DNA of 64,000 bases from Rhodobacteraceae bacterium EL129 (lineage in GTDB: Bacteria; Pseudomonadota; Alphaproteobacteria; Rhodobacterales; Rhodobacteraceae): positions 2,833,303 through 2,897,302 of the forward strand of contig ONZJ01000002.1 in the NCBI GenBank assembly GCA_900313005.1. The letters run 5' to 3'. Within the stretch, counting starts at the first letter, position 1. Every line of letters starts with the position of its first letter. Both the position numbers and the translations under genes were made by a program. Of this stretch, positions 1 to 10,343 are shown piece by piece. Below the pieces are notes generated by a model. The model did no database searches. It saw nothing but the letters and a program-made list of their open reading frames with translations, and was not told where the DNA came from.

Positions 1-1
1 C

Positions 2-1219
2 ATAGATCCCGGCCCACGCCTGACGTTTGGCGCGCTGAATGTCACCAAACCCACCAAAGTGCGCGAGGCTCGAATCCGAGAGATCGCGGGTTTGCCGACC
101 GGCAATGTGTTTTCACCTGAAGAGGTCGAGAAGGCTGCCAAAAGGCTCCGGCGCACCGGCGCGTTTCGGTCTGTTGCACTGACTGAAGATCCGGCGATCG
201 GTACGGGTGCCACGCAAGATATCAACGCCGAATTACTGGATTCCAAACCCCGGCGCGTTGGGGTCGGGGTCGAGGTGTCATCACGCGAAGGGCTGGCATT
301 CAGCGGATTTTGGCTGCACCGCAACCTGCTGGGCGGGGCGGAACGGTTTCGGGTAGATGCCGAAGCGCGCGGCATCGGTGGTGACACGGATGGGATCGAT
401 TACACCTTGTCTGCCCGGCTGGATCGCCCCGCCACCCTAACCCCTGATACGACCCTTTATCTGCTGGCGGAAGTTGAGCATCTGGACGAGCCGGAGTTCA
501 ACGAGACACACGCCCGGATCGAAGGCGGGTTCAGTCATATCTTCTCGGATAAGCTGACAGGCGAAATTGGCGTGGGCTATCAATATTCAGACATTGATGA
601 TGATGCAGGCCAACGCGAGCTTGAGCATCTCATGCTGCCCCTGCGCCTGACGTTTGATGACCGGGACGACAAACTGGATGCGACCCGTGGGATTTACGCA
701 GACGTTCAACTGACCCCCTTTGTGGGATTAAACTCAGATGCAGCGGGCGCACGGCTTTACACAGACCTGCGGCACTATCGCAGTTTTGGCAAAGATGATG
801 ACTTCACCCTGGCAGGCCGGGTGCAGCTCGGGTCGATTGCCGGTGCAAGCCTGACCGATCTGCCGCCAGATATGCTGTTCTTTTCAGGGGGGGCCGGAAC
901 AGTACGAGGTCAAGGATATCAATCCTTGGCGGTTGATCTGGGCGGTGGCAACCAATTGGGGGGACGGTCGTTTCTGGCGCTCTCGGCCGAATTGCGGGCC
1001 CATCTCTTTACGGAATGGTCCATCGTTGGCTTTGCCGATACGGGCTTCGTTGGCGAAGATGCTCTGGGGCAGGTCAATGGCGATTGGCACTCAGGCGCGG
1101 GTCTTGGGGTGCGATATGATACAAGGTTCGGGCCGATCCGGGTGGATGTGGCCACACCGCTCGACAATGACGCTGGTAAGCAGTTTGAATTGTATGTCGG
1201 CATCGGGCAGGCCTTCTGA
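2..1219 (+). CDS. tamA: TamA, Omp85-family outer-membrane assembly protein (5' end missing)
   Basis: The reading frame is open from base 2, so the true start lies upstream of the window and the GTG at 59 is only an internal codon. The visible part begins in a POTRA-type region (about the first 75 residues) and continues as an Omp85 beta-barrel rich in alternating aromatic residues, with the family's VRG motif in GGAGTVRGQGYQ (around base 890-925) and a terminal Phe (GIGQAF). TamA is the outer-membrane half of the translocation and assembly module that inserts beta-barrel proteins. The stop overlaps the start of tamB by one base, and that pairing supports TamA over BamA. Confidence is high for the family and good for the ortholog. 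Confidence 0.88.
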   Translation: MDPGPRLTFGALNVTKPTKVREARIREIAGLPTGNVFSPEEVEKAAKRLRRTGAFRSVALTEDPAIGTGATQDINAELLDSKPRRVGVGVEVSSREGLAFSGFWLHRNLLGGAERFRVDAEARGIGGDTDGIDYTLSARLDRPATLTPDTTLYLLAEVEHLDEPEFNETHARIEGGFSHIFSDKLTGEIGVGYQYSDIDDDAGQRELEHLMLPLRLTFDDRDDKLDATRGIYADVQLTPFVGLNSDAAGARLYTDLRHYRSFGKDDDFTLAGRVQLGSIAGASLTDLPPDMLFFSGGAGTVRGQGYQSLAVDLGGGNQLGGRSFLALSAELRAHLFTEWSIVGFADTGFVGEDALGQVNGDWHSGAGLGVRYDTRFGPIRVDVATPLDNDAGKQFELYVGIGQAF

Positions 1220-4200
1220 TGCGCCGTGTGTTGATCCTTCTGCTTGCGGTGCTGACCTGCAGCGTGCCAGTGCAAGCCCAGGAAGAAACTGACGACAAAA
1301 CCTATCTGGAAAATCTGCTTCAGGACGCGCTGTCCGGGGATGGGCACAAAGTCACAGTGTCAGGGTTCACCGGCGCGCTGTCATCCGAGGCCAAGATGCG
1401 CCAGATGACCATCGCCGACAAAGACGGTGTATGGCTGACAATGCGCGGTGCGACATTGATCTGGTCCCGCAGTGCTCTGTTGTCGGGCCATCTTGATATC
1501 ACCGAGCTGTCCGCCGCCGAAGTTGAACTCACGCGCCTGCCGGACACGCCAGATCGTCTTGACGTCGGTGACGCGCAGGCCGGTACATTCGCGCTGCCTG
1601 ATGTGCCTGTCTCGGTCGATGTGCAAAAGGTCGAGATTGCCAAGGTGATCCTGAACGAAGCGGTGATCGGAGAGGCCGCCACCCTATCGGCTTTGGGGCG
1701 TTTCGCCCTGGACGAGGGCGAGGGCAGTGCTGCTCTGGATATTCAGCGGCTGGACCGGGACGACCAGATCACATTTGAGGGCGCATTTTCCAACAGCTCA
1801 CGGGTTTTGTCGCTTGCTTTGGGGTTTGACGAGGCAGCGGACGGGCTGGTCTCAAAGCTATTGAACATCCCGGATGCGCCTGCTTTGACACTCACCATCG
1901 AAGGCGAGGCGCCAGTCTCGGATTATACGTCCCGTATTTCGCTGACCTCTGACGGGGTGCGCCGTTTTGGCGGGGCCTTCAACATTGCCGCCTTGTCGGA
2001 AGAGGCCGACATCGGGTACGAATTTGGCGCGGAATTGAGCGGCGATGTGCGCCCGCTGTTTGCGCGGGATCTGCATCCGTTTTTTGGCGAAAACTCTGCG
2101 CTGGATTTGTCGGGGCGCCGCTTTGCAGATGGGCGGCTTTTGCTGGATCAGCTCGACATCTCGTCAGGCGCATTGAATGTACGCAGTGAACTGGCACTGG
2201 CCGCCGAAGGCTGGCCCGAACGCTTTGCCATAATCGGTGAGATTGCAACGGACAGCCCTGTCCGTCTGCCCCTGACCGGCCCCGCCACGACAGTTTCATC
2301 CGCCGAGTTCGCGGCGACTTACAATGCGGCACAAGGCGAAAGCTGGACCACGTTGACCGAGGTGTTCGGCTTGCAACGCGAGGGGTTGCGGGTGGCTGCG
2401 GCGCAGATCACGGTCAGCGGCATGATCGGTTCACGGCCCTTGCAACAGGTGACCGCTGATCTTGTCTTTGAGGCACGCGGAATTGATCACGACGACTCCA
2501 ATTTGGCCCAAGCCCTGGGGCAAAAAGCGGCCGGTCAGATTGTTCTGGACTGGCAACCCGACACACCGCTGAAGATCGACAACCTGCTGGTGGTTTCGGG
2601 CGGCACATTGTTGCGGGCGAAGGGGACTGTCGATGGTCTCAGCGAAGGCTTTACCACCCAAGGAGAAGCCACGCTGCTTGCAAGCGATCTGACGCGATTT
2701 CAGGGCCTGGCAGATCGCCGCATCAGCGGTACTGCCGAAGCGCAGCTGACCGGGCAAATGGCCCTGTTGGGCGGGGCCTTTGATGCGCAGATGCGTGCCG
2801 TGACCCGCGACTTGCAAATCGCAGAACCACGGCTTGATCCCGTCCTGAAGGGTGTCAGCACGTTGGAATTGGACGTGGCGCGCACGCCGGCTGGAACTTT
2901 TCTGCGACAGATGAAACTGCGCAATGACACGGTCCGTGCGGATGTTTCGGGGCAGTTGGATCCTGCCGCAGGAACGCTTGAATTGGTGGCAGAACTGAGC
3001 GACGTGTCCTTGTCAGAACCGCGTTTATCGGGGCCTGCGCGTATCGACAGCGCCATTGGCTGGGTGCGCGACGAAGGCATTACAATTTCACGGCTTGAGG
3101 CTTCGCTTTCAAAGGCGCGCATCTCGGCCAGCGGCGTGGTTGACCCGGACACGCCTGGCCTGCCCGTTGAGGGTCAGATCACCGTGCAGACACCGACATT
3201 GTCACAGTTTGCCAGATTGGTAGGCATGCCTTTGTCAGGGGCGGCCACTTTGGATGTTCAGGGCAGCGGCATGGCCACGCGTGGTATCTGGGACGTGGAC
3301 GGCACGCTGAGTGGATCCGGGTTCCGATCAGGAGTGCCGATGCTGGATCAACTGGTTGCAGGCGCCATTGAAGCCGCCTTTTCCGGTGCTGTGAGCGACG
3401 GCCCTCCAAACCTGAGATACTTCAAACTGGACGCCCCACGCCTCAAGGTAAACGCATCAGGTGACGGGGCCGGAGCCCCGGTCGCCGTGTCAGCCCGATT
3501 GTCTGACCTGTCCATTTTGGCACCGGGTTTTTCAGGCCCGGCCACGGCCCGCGGCACTGTGACCCTGCGTGACGATACGGGACGTCAGGTTGACGTCTCG
3601 CTGGATGCAACAGGGCCTGGCGGCACCACTGCGACCATCACCGGTGAGGCGTTTGATCAGGGACAACGCTTGTCACTTGAGGTGCGTGGCGATGCCCCGG
3701 TTGGGTTGATCAATCAATTCATCAAACCGCGCACCGCCCAAGGGCTAGCCGCATTTGATCTGCGCGTTGATGGGCCTGCGCGGCTGTCTTCCGTCTCAGG
3801 CACTGTGAGCGTTGAGAACGCACGCGTGGCTTTGCCAACGCTGAACTATTCGCTGGACAATCTGACCGGCACCGCCCGCCTGGCCGCTGGCCGGGCTGAG
3901 GTGGACGTCACCGGTGACGCGGGCACCGGCGGTCAGTTTCGCGTGGCCGGACCGGTGCAATTGGTGGCCGGGTTTCCCGGCAATCTGGCGATCACACTTA
4001 CCCAGCTTGGGCTGTTTGACCCGACGCTCTATCAAACCACGGTCAACGGCACGCTCAATGTGTCGGGCAATCTGGTCGGAGGGGCGCGCATTGACGGCGC
4101 TCTGGCACTTGGGCCAACCGAATTGCGCGTGCCCTCGGGCAGCGGAACGATCACCGGGACCTTGCCTGACATCAAACATCTCTATGAGCCAAGCGCCGTG

Positions 4201-4950
4201 CGTCAGACCCGTGCGCGCGCCGGGTTGATTGAGACGATGAAAGCAAGCAGCGCTGTCTTTCCCATTGATGTCACGATCAGCGCCCCGCGCCGGATTTTCG
4301 TGCGCGGCCGGGGACTGGATGCAGAACTGGGCGGCAGCGTGCGCATCACGGGCACCACCGCCGACATGCGTCCGGCTGGCGTTTTCGAGTTGATCCGGGG
4401 GCGTCTGGATGTCCTCGGGAAACGGCTGGAGCTGACCGAAGGTTTGATTGACCTGCGCGGCGCTCTTGATCCTTACTTGCGATTTGTTGCCGAAACCGAT
4501 GCGGATGATGTGACGGTTCTGGTGATCCTCGAAGGCCCCGCCAGCGAGCCCAATGTGACCTTTGAATCAGCCCCCGAACTGCCGCAAGAAGAGGTCATCG
4601 CAAGGCTTCTCTTTGGTCGGGACCTTGCCTCTATGTCGGCCTTTCAAGCAGCACAGCTGGTATCGGCCGTGGCCACACTCTCAGGGCGCTATCAGGGCGG
4701 TATCACGGGCAGGCTCCGCGACAGCCTGGGTCTGAGTGATCTGGACATCACAACCACCGATGACGGTGCCACGCAATTCAAAGCGGGGGCATACATTTCG
4801 GACAATGTGTATTCCGAAGTGGTCGCCGACAGCGACGGCAATCAGGAGATCAATCTGAACCTAGATGTGTCCAAGACAGTGACCATCAAAGGCCGCGTCA
4901 ATAATGAAGGCAACACCGGGATCGGTGTCTTCTTTGAGAAAGATTACTGA
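1219..4950 (+). CDS. tamB: TamB, translocation and assembly module inner-membrane protein
   Basis: 1243 residues, a normal length for alphaproteobacterial TamB. It starts with a hydrophobic signal-anchor (MRRVLILLLAVLTCSVPVQA), followed by a long run of beta-strand-rich repeats typical of the TamB/YicH bridge fold. The conserved C-terminal DUF490 region covers roughly residues 900-1243 and includes the stretches around 'RLLFGRDLASMS' and the final 'GIGVFFEKDY'. TamB spans the periplasm and works with TamA to deliver or fold outer-membrane proteins, and related proteins move phospholipid. The ATG shares one base with the tamA stop (TGATG), so the two are probably translationally coupled. It converges on glpK with only six bases between, and I see no terminator there. 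Confidence 0.92.
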   Translation: MRRVLILLLAVLTCSVPVQAQEETDDKTYLENLLQDALSGDGHKVTVSGFTGALSSEAKMRQMTIADKDGVWLTMRGATLIWSRSALLSGHLDITELSAAEVELTRLPDTPDRLDVGDAQAGTFALPDVPVSVDVQKVEIAKVILNEAVIGEAATLSALGRFALDEGEGSAALDIQRLDRDDQITFEGAFSNSSRVLSLALGFDEAADGLVSKLLNIPDAPALTLTIEGEAPVSDYTSRISLTSDGVRRFGGAFNIAALSEEADIGYEFGAELSGDVRPLFARDLHPFFGENSALDLSGRRFADGRLLLDQLDISSGALNVRSELALAAEGWPERFAIIGEIATDSPVRLPLTGPATTVSSAEFAATYNAAQGESWTTLTEVFGLQREGLRVAAAQITVSGMIGSRPLQQVTADLVFEARGIDHDDSNLAQALGQKAAGQIVLDWQPDTPLKIDNLLVVSGGTLLRAKGTVDGLSEGFTTQGEATLLASDLTRFQGLADRRISGTAEAQLTGQMALLGGAFDAQMRAVTRDLQIAEPRLDPVLKGVSTLELDVARTPAGTFLRQMKLRNDTVRADVSGQLDPAAGTLELVAELSDVSLSEPRLSGPARIDSAIGWVRDEGITISRLEASLSKARISASGVVDPDTPGLPVEGQITVQTPTLSQFARLVGMPLSGAATLDVQGSGMATRGIWDVDGTLSGSGFRSGVPMLDQLVAGAIEAAFSGAVSDGPPNLRYFKLDAPRLKVNASGDGAGAPVAVSARLSDLSILAPGFSGPATARGTVTLRDDTGRQVDVSLDATGPGGTTATITGEAFDQGQRLSLEVRGDAPVGLINQFIKPRTAQGLAAFDLRVDGPARLSSVSGTVSVENARVALPTLNYSLDNLTGTARLAAGRAEVDVTGDAGTGGQFRVAGPVQLVAGFPGNLAITLTQLGLFDPTLYQTTVNGTLNVSGNLVGGARIDGALALGPTELRVPSGSGTITGTLPDIKHLYEPSAVRQTRARAGLIETMKASSAVFPIDVTISAPRRIFVRGRGLDAELGGSVRITGTTADMRPAGVFELIRGRLDVLGKRLELTEGLIDLRGALDPYLRFVAETDADDVTVLVILEGPASEPNVTFESAPELPQEEVIARLLFGRDLASMSAFQAAQLVSAVATLSGRYQGGITGRLRDSLGLSDLDITTTDDGATQFKAGAYISDNVYSEVVADSDGNQEINLNLDVSKTVTIKGRVNNEGNTGIGVFFEKDY

Positions 4951-4956
4951 AGCGGG

Positions 4957-6438
4957 CTATACGGCCAGTGTTGCGTCAACCGCACGTTTCCATCGGGCAT
5001 ACCGCGCATCCCGTGTCGTAGCATCCATATCCGGATCAAACCGCCGATCACGCTGCCATTCCCGCCCAAAAGCCTGCATGTCTGGATAAAGCCCTGCGTG
5101 CATCCCCGCCAACCATGCCGCCCCTGTGGCCGTGGTTTCGAGGACCTTAGGCCGGTCTACCGGTGCGTCGATGATGTCTGACAGAAACTGCATGGTCCAG
5201 TCCGAGCCACTCATCCCGCCGTCAACGCGCAGCACCGCATCATCGCCGCTGCCTTGCCAATCGGCGCGCATCGCCTCGAGCAGATCACGGGTTTGAAATC
5301 CCACGCTTTCCAAGGCGGCGCGTGACATTTCGTTGGCGCCGGTGCCACGGGTCAGACCATAGACGGCGCCCCGGCATTCCGCGTTCCAGTAAGGCGCTCC
5401 GAGGCCGGTGAAGGCCGGCACGATGATAACGTCCTGCCCCGGATCAGCCGCTTCGGCGTGGCCTTGCGTTTCCGAGGCATCGGCGATCAATTTCAACCCA
5501 TCCCGCAACCATTGCACCACGGCCCCAGCCACAAAGATCGACCCTTCAAGCGCATACGTCGGCTGACCATCCAGCTGATAGGCGATGGTGGTCAGCAAAC
5601 GGTTCTGGGATTGGACCGGGGTGGTGCCCGTGTTGAGCAGGGCAAAACATCCGGTGCCATATGTAGACTTCATCATGCCCGGCTGAAAACAGGCCTGACC
5701 AACGGTCGCCGCTTGCTGATCGCCGGCCACCCCGCGAATAGGGATGGTTGCGCCCAGAAGGTCCAGCGCCGTGCTGCCATAATCCGCCGCACTGTCGCGC
5801 ACATCTGGCAGCATCTCCATCGGCACGTTCAGCAGGTCACTCATCCGGCGGGACCAGCGGCCATCGCGGATGTCATACAGCATCGTGCGGGAGGCATTGG
5901 TGGCATCCGTGGCATGCACCGCCCCCCCGGTCAGACGCCAGATAAGATAGCTATCGACAGTGCCAAACAGCAGCTCACCTGCTTCGGCCCGCGCGCGCGC
6001 ACCGTCTACGTTGTCGAGGATCCAGGCCAGTTTGGTGCCCGAAAAGTATGGATCCAGCAACAACCCGGTGCGTTCCGCAACCATGGCCTCGTGCCCCGCT
6101 TCGCGTAATGCGCGGCAGGTGTTAGCGGTCCGGCGGTCCTGCCAGACAATTGCGTTGTGCACGGCTTGCCCGGTGGATTTGTCCCAGACCACCGTAGTCT
6201 CGCGCTGGTTGGTGATACCGATCGCCGTCACCTCACCGGGCGAGATGTCTCCCATTGCATCGCGGCAAGTGGCCAATGTGGTTCGCCAAAGGTCCTCGGG
6301 GTCATGCTCGACCCAGCCGGACTGTGGGAAATGCTGGGGGAATTCTTCCTGGGCCACCTTGGCCACCTGCATCTTGTCATCAAACAGGATCGCACGGGAC
6401 GAGGTGGTGCCCTGATCAATTGCCAGAATATATCCCAT
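4957..6438 (-). CDS. glpK: Glycerol kinase
   Basis: 493 residues, standard for FGGY-family glycerol kinase. The N-terminus [20 protein letters not shown] is the ATP-phosphate-binding signature. Further motifs are [21 protein letters not shown], the glycerol-binding region, [10 protein letters not shown], and the second FGGY signature near [15 protein letters not shown]. It phosphorylates glycerol to sn-glycerol 3-phosphate in the cytoplasm. A clear ribosome-binding site (GGGAGAGA) precedes the ATG. It lies 27 bases after glpD on the same strand, so the two probably form one transcript for glycerol use. No glycerol facilitator or glp transporter gene is visible nearby. Confidence 0.97.
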   Translation of the reverse strand: MGYILAIDQGTTSSRAILFDDKMQVAKVAQEEFPQHFPQSGWVEHDPEDLWRTTLATCRDAMGDISPGEVTAIGITNQRETTVVWDKSTGQAVHNAIVWQDRRTANTCRALREAGHEAMVAERTGLLLDPYFSGTKLAWILDNVDGARARAEAGELLFGTVDSYLIWRLTGGAVHATDATNASRTMLYDIRDGRWSRRMSDLLNVPMEMLPDVRDSAADYGSTALDLLGATIPIRGVAGDQQAATVGQACFQPGMMKSTYGTGCFALLNTGTTPVQSQNRLLTTIAYQLDGQPTYALEGSIFVAGAVVQWLRDGLKLIADASETQGHAEAADPGQDVIIVPAFTGLGAPYWNAECRGAVYGLTRGTGANEMSRAALESVGFQTRDLLEAMRADWQGSGDDAVLRVDGGMSGSDWTMQFLSDIIDAPVDRPKVLETTATGAAWLAGMHAGLYPDMQAFGREWQRDRRFDPDMDATTRDARYARWKRAVDATLAV

Positions 6439-6465
6439 GTCTCTCTCCCTTTGAGGTTTTAACCG

Positions 6466-8043
6466 TCAGTTTTGCGCTGCTTGCATCCAATCGTCTAGTG
6501 TCTTGATCTCAGGCTTACTCATCCGCAGACCCAGTTTACTTCGCCGCCAGACGATGTCTTCTGCGGTCCGGGCAAATTCTTCACGCATCAGCCAGCGCAC
6601 TTCTGCTTCGGTCAGATCAGCACCAAAGCTCTGACCAAGATCTTCAGCTGTCTTGGCATCCCCCAGAACATCCCAGGCTTCGGTGCCATAGGCGCGGATC
6701 AGACGCAGCGCCCAGCGCTCCTCCAGAAACGAACACTCGGCCAGCAGTTTCGCCAGCAAAATACTGACACCGTCCACCGGGAAATCTCCTCCCGGCATGG
6801 GAACACCTGCGGTCCAGTCGCCAGACAGATCTGGGAAGTTTTGAGCGATCTTCTCCAAAGCACTTTCGGCCAGACGACGGTACGTGGTGATCTTGCCGCC
6901 AAACACATGCAGCGCTGGCGCGCCTTGGGTGGTTTCGCGAACCAAGGTGTAATCCCGCGTGGCGGCCGTGGCGGTGGACGATCCATCATCATAAAGCGGA
7001 CGAACGCCCGAGTACGTCCAAACAACATCTTCTCGCGCGATGGGCTGCTTAAAATACCCGCTGGCAAAGTCGCACAAGTAGCCCTGCTCTTCAGGCGTAC
7101 ATTCAGGTTTGGTTTGAGGATCGGGGTGATCCATATCCGTCGTGCCGATCAGGGTGAAATCGGTCTCATACGGAATGGCAAAGATGATGCGCCCGTCCGT
7201 GCCTTGGAAAAAGTAGCATTTGTCGTGATCATAAAGCCGCTTGGTCACGATATGACTGCCGCGCACCAGACGCACACGCGCCTCCATGTTGGTGCCCAAC
7301 TTCGCGCCGATCACATCACTGACCCACGGCCCCCCGGCATTGATCAGCATGCGGGACTGCACCTGGCTTTCAGCCCCGTGCTCATCGCGCAGGGAGACGC
7401 GCCAGAGGCCACCCTCCACCTCGGCCTTCACCACTTCGGTGCGGGTTCTGATCTCAGCCCCGCGCGCCTCAGCGTCACGGGCGTTGAGAACAACAAGGCG
7501 CGCATCTTCGACCCAGCAGTCCGAGTATTCATAGGCTTTGGCAAAACGATCATTCAACGGCGTGCCTTCGGGCGCTTTCGCAAGGTCCAGCACCTTGGTC
7601 CCCGGCAATATCTTGCGCCCACCGAGATTGTCATACATGAACAGCCCTACCCGGATCATCCAAGCCGGACGCCGCCCGCGCATCCACGGCATGATATACC
7701 CCAGCATCTTGGCCACAGGCGTTTCGGTATCAAACCGCATGTCCTTGGCGTAGGGCAGCACGAACCGCATGGGCCATGAAATATGCGGCATGGCGCGCAG
7801 CAGGGTTTCGCGCTCGATCAGAGCTTCGCGGACCAGACGGAACTCAAAGTAATCCAGATACCGCAGGCCCCCGTGAAACAGTTTGGTCGAGCCCGATGAG
7901 GTCCCTGAGGCCAGGTCATTCATCTCGGCCAATGTCACTGACAAACCCCGGCCCGCTGCATCGCGGGCAATGCCACAACCATTGATCCCGCCTCCAATGA
8001 TGAACAGATCTCGGATATCGGGCGTGTCAGATGGCGCGGGCAT
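6466..8043 (-). CDS. glpD: FAD-dependent glycerol-3-phosphate dehydrogenase
   Basis: 525 residues. The dinucleotide-binding motif is near the N-terminus (DLFIIGGGINGCGIARDAAG), followed by LASGTSSGSTKLFHGGLRYL, a hallmark of GlpD. The C-terminal helical cap carries DIVWRRSKLGLRM, typical of the family. GlpD is a membrane-associated flavoprotein that oxidises sn-glycerol 3-phosphate to dihydroxyacetone phosphate and passes electrons to quinone. The gene starts 7 bases after the cytosine-deaminase-like gene stops, so transcription very likely continues from that gene. The coupling of a nucleobase-type amidohydrolase to glpD-glpK is unusual. Confidence 0.96.
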   Translation of the reverse strand: MPAPSDTPDIRDLFIIGGGINGCGIARDAAGRGLSVTLAEMNDLASGTSSGSTKLFHGGLRYLDYFEFRLVREALIERETLLRAMPHISWPMRFVLPYAKDMRFDTETPVAKMLGYIMPWMRGRRPAWMIRVGLFMYDNLGGRKILPGTKVLDLAKAPEGTPLNDRFAKAYEYSDCWVEDARLVVLNARDAEARGAEIRTRTEVVKAEVEGGLWRVSLRDEHGAESQVQSRMLINAGGPWVSDVIGAKLGTNMEARVRLVRGSHIVTKRLYDHDKCYFFQGTDGRIIFAIPYETDFTLIGTTDMDHPDPQTKPECTPEEQGYLCDFASGYFKQPIAREDVVWTYSGVRPLYDDGSSTATAATRDYTLVRETTQGAPALHVFGGKITTYRRLAESALEKIAQNFPDLSGDWTAGVPMPGGDFPVDGVSILLAKLLAECSFLEERWALRLIRAYGTEAWDVLGDAKTAEDLGQSFGADLTEAEVRWLMREEFARTAEDIVWRRSKLGLRMSKPEIKTLDDWMQAAQN

Positions 8044-8050
8044 GGAAACC

Positions 8051-9337
8051 TCAGGTCTTGGGGGCGTAAGCCGCCGGGTCTAGCTGATCGGGCCGCCCCG
8101 TCAAGCTGAGCGTCGAGGTCTGACGTGGCGTTTCAGCGATCACGCGGCCTTTGCGGATCACAGCCAGCCGGTTGGCACGTAGGCGCACTGCTTCAATCTT
8201 ATCCTGGGCCTGCAACACCACCATGTTGGCCTGACAGCCTTTATCCAGCCCATACCCCTCCAGATGCATGATCTTGGCCGAGTTCTGTGTGACCGCATCA
8301 AAGCACCAGGCCATATCCTCGCGGCTGCACAGCTGGCCGACATGCAGCCCCATAAAGGCGATGTCCAGCATGTCGGCCTTACCCAGTGAATACCACGGGT
8401 CCATTACGCAATCCGACCCAAAGCCCAGCGTCAACCCTGCGTCGCGCAACTCGCGCACGCGGGTCATGCCGCGGCGTTTGGGATAAGTGTCGGACTTGCC
8501 TTGCAACATGATGTTGATGGCGGGGTTCGGGATTGCGTGCAGTTCCGCCTCAACCATCAGCGGGATGAGTTTTGAGACATAGTAGTTGTCCATCGAATGC
8601 ATCGAGGTCAGATGTGACCCGGTCACGCGCCCGTGCATTCCAAGGCGCTGGGTTTCATAGGCCAGCGTCTCTACATGACGGCTGAGCGGGTCATCGCTTT
8701 CGTCACAATGGATATCCACTAGCAGACCGCGATCCGCGGCCATTTCGCATTGCTGGCGCAGGCTGTCGGCACCGTCTGTCATGGTCCGTTCAAAATGCGG
8801 AATGCCGCCCATCACATCAACACCCATATCAAGGGCGCGGACCGTGTTGGTCATCGCGGTCGGATCACGCAACGCGCCGCCTTGAGGAAAGGCGACCAAT
8901 TGCAGGTCGAGATACTCTTTGACCTGATTGCGCACCTCCAGCAAAGCCTGAACGCCCTTAAGTTCATCATCGCAGACATCCACGTGGCTACGGATCGCGC
9001 CGATGCCCTGAGACACCGCCAGATCACAATAGCGCAGAGCACGTTCAATGATCTCATCCACAGTCTGAATGGGCTGCAATTCGCCCCAGAGCGCGATGCC
9101 CTCCAAGAGCGTACCCGAGGCATTCATCCGGGGGCGACCAAGGGACAGCGTAGCGTCCATATGGAAATGCGGATCGACAAAGGGCGGCGAGACCAGACAA
9201 CCATCTGCATCGATCACCGCAGCGGCTTCGGCCGTGATTCCGGCTTCGACAGCGACAATCACGTCGTCTTTGCAGGCGATATCCATGCCAGTACGCCCAT
9301 CAGGCAAATTCGCGTTCCGAATGATCAGATCGAACAT
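8051..9337 (-). CDS. Cytosine-deaminase-like amidohydrolase (CodA family)
   Basis: 428 residues of the CodA branch of the amidohydrolase superfamily. The metal and catalytic residues are visible: His57 and His59 (DPHFHMD), His210 and Glu213 (IHCDESDD), His242 (GSHLTSMHS), and Asp309 (GFGSDCVMDPW). Alignment by motif with E. coli CodA puts Cys310 where CodA has Asp314, a residue that shapes the pyrimidine pocket. The enzyme should therefore hydrolyse a cyclic amine or amide, but cytosine is not assured. A strong AAAGGAAA ribosome-binding site precedes the ATG. It is followed at once by glpD and preceded by an RpiR-type regulator on the same strand. Family sure, substrate unknown. Confidence 0.85.
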   Translation of the reverse strand: MFDLIIRNANLPDGRTGMDIACKDDVIVAVEAGITAEAAAVIDADGCLVSPPFVDPHFHMDATLSLGRPRMNASGTLLEGIALWGELQPIQTVDEIIERALRYCDLAVSQGIGAIRSHVDVCDDELKGVQALLEVRNQVKEYLDLQLVAFPQGGALRDPTAMTNTVRALDMGVDVMGGIPHFERTMTDGADSLRQQCEMAADRGLLVDIHCDESDDPLSRHVETLAYETQRLGMHGRVTGSHLTSMHSMDNYYVSKLIPLMVEAELHAIPNPAINIMLQGKSDTYPKRRGMTRVRELRDAGLTLGFGSDCVMDPWYSLGKADMLDIAFMGLHVGQLCSREDMAWCFDAVTQNSAKIMHLEGYGLDKGCQANMVVLQAQDKIEAVRLRANRLAVIRKGRVIAETPRQTSTLSLTGRPDQLDPAAYAPKT

Positions 9338-9425
9338 GTGGTTTTCCTTTTCGCTGGCTCGGTCGCTGCAAGCTTTGGGCGATCATCGGATGCACGCGCC
9401 TCAATCACAAGGGCCAAGGCACATC

Positions 9426-10301
9426 CTAATGCGGTGGTTTGCGGAACAGGCGGGACTGGCTGAAGAGCTCGTCCAACTTTTCATAGCGATCCCCGGTTTC
9501 CGACCACAACTCTTCCTGTGCAGCGGCGATCAGCGCCTCCAACAATAGCATCGTGGCAATGTTACTGTCCCAGGCGGATGGGATTTCGACCCAACAGTTG
9601 AAGGTCAGTGCCGCCACGTCCGCAATTGGGCTGGTCCATTGATCGGTGATCAGGATCACCTTGACGCCACGATCCACTGCCAACTCTGCGAGACGCAGCA
9701 GGTTGGCCTCGTACCGGCGGATGTCAAAGAGCAGCAGAATGTCGCCCTCAACCATATCCAGCACGTAATGTGGCCAGGTGGCAGAGGACGATGTCATATG
9801 TGTCACCCGTGGGCGTATCGCCTGAAAATGGGTGAAGGCATAATCAGCCAAGGCTCGCGTGATGCGCCCGCCCACGGCATAAAGTCGGCGGTCGGTCTGG
9901 GCCAGCATCTGCGCAGCCTCTTCAAACGCGGCACGTTCAATATGGGCAAAGGTGCGTTCAAGGTTCTGGGTGACGGCGGTCGAGAATCGGTTAAGCAAAT
10001 GCCCCTCTGGTGCGTCGGTCACCCAATTAGCGCGGCGCTCTGCAGGGCCTGACACCTGCGCCTTCAACTCGTTCAACAGCGCGTCGTGAAATTGCGGAAA
10101 GCCTTTGTATCCCAGTTTTTGCACCATACGAGCCACGGTGGGTGTGGAGACATCCGCCATCTCGGCGACTACCGTAATCGAAGCCAAGCCAGCGCTTGGG
10201 TAGTTCTCAAGCAGGGCGTTGGCAAACTTGCGCTCGGATTGCGTGAGCGCGGAGTAATGCGTGCGAATGTGGTCGCGTACGGTTGTGTCAGATTGCGTCA
10301 A
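9426..10301 (-). CDS. MurR/RpiR-family transcriptional regulator
   Basis: 291 residues. The N-terminal helix-turn-helix of the RpiR type (about residues 1-80) contains LTQSERKFANALLENYP and STPTVARMVQKLGYKGFPQFH. A SIS phosphosugar-binding domain follows (about 125-260), with LYAVGGRITRALADYAFTHF and VEGDILLLFDIRRYEANLLRLAELA. Such proteins usually sense a sugar phosphate or a related small metabolite. It diverges from the 10394-18200 catabolic block and is upstream of the CodA-like gene on its own strand, so it could control both. A near-palindrome with a -35-like box lies in the 92-base divergent region. Confidence 0.9.
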   Translation of the reverse strand: MTQSDTTVRDHIRTHYSALTQSERKFANALLENYPSAGLASITVVAEMADVSTPTVARMVQKLGYKGFPQFHDALLNELKAQVSGPAERRANWVTDAPEGHLLNRFSTAVTQNLERTFAHIERAAFEEAAQMLAQTDRRLYAVGGRITRALADYAFTHFQAIRPRVTHMTSSSATWPHYVLDMVEGDILLLFDIRRYEANLLRLAELAVDRGVKVILITDQWTSPIADVAALTFNCWVEIPSAWDSNIATMLLLEALIAAAQEELWSETGDRYEKLDELFSQSRLFRKPPH

Positions 10302-10343
10302 CTAAGCCTCACCTGCCAGTTTTCGGATGGGTTTGGATAAATA

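Noticed and set aside
6841..7779. Open frame antisense to glpD
   Set aside because: Composition rich in His, Arg and Pro as expected of a GC-rich shadow frame; glpD is certain.
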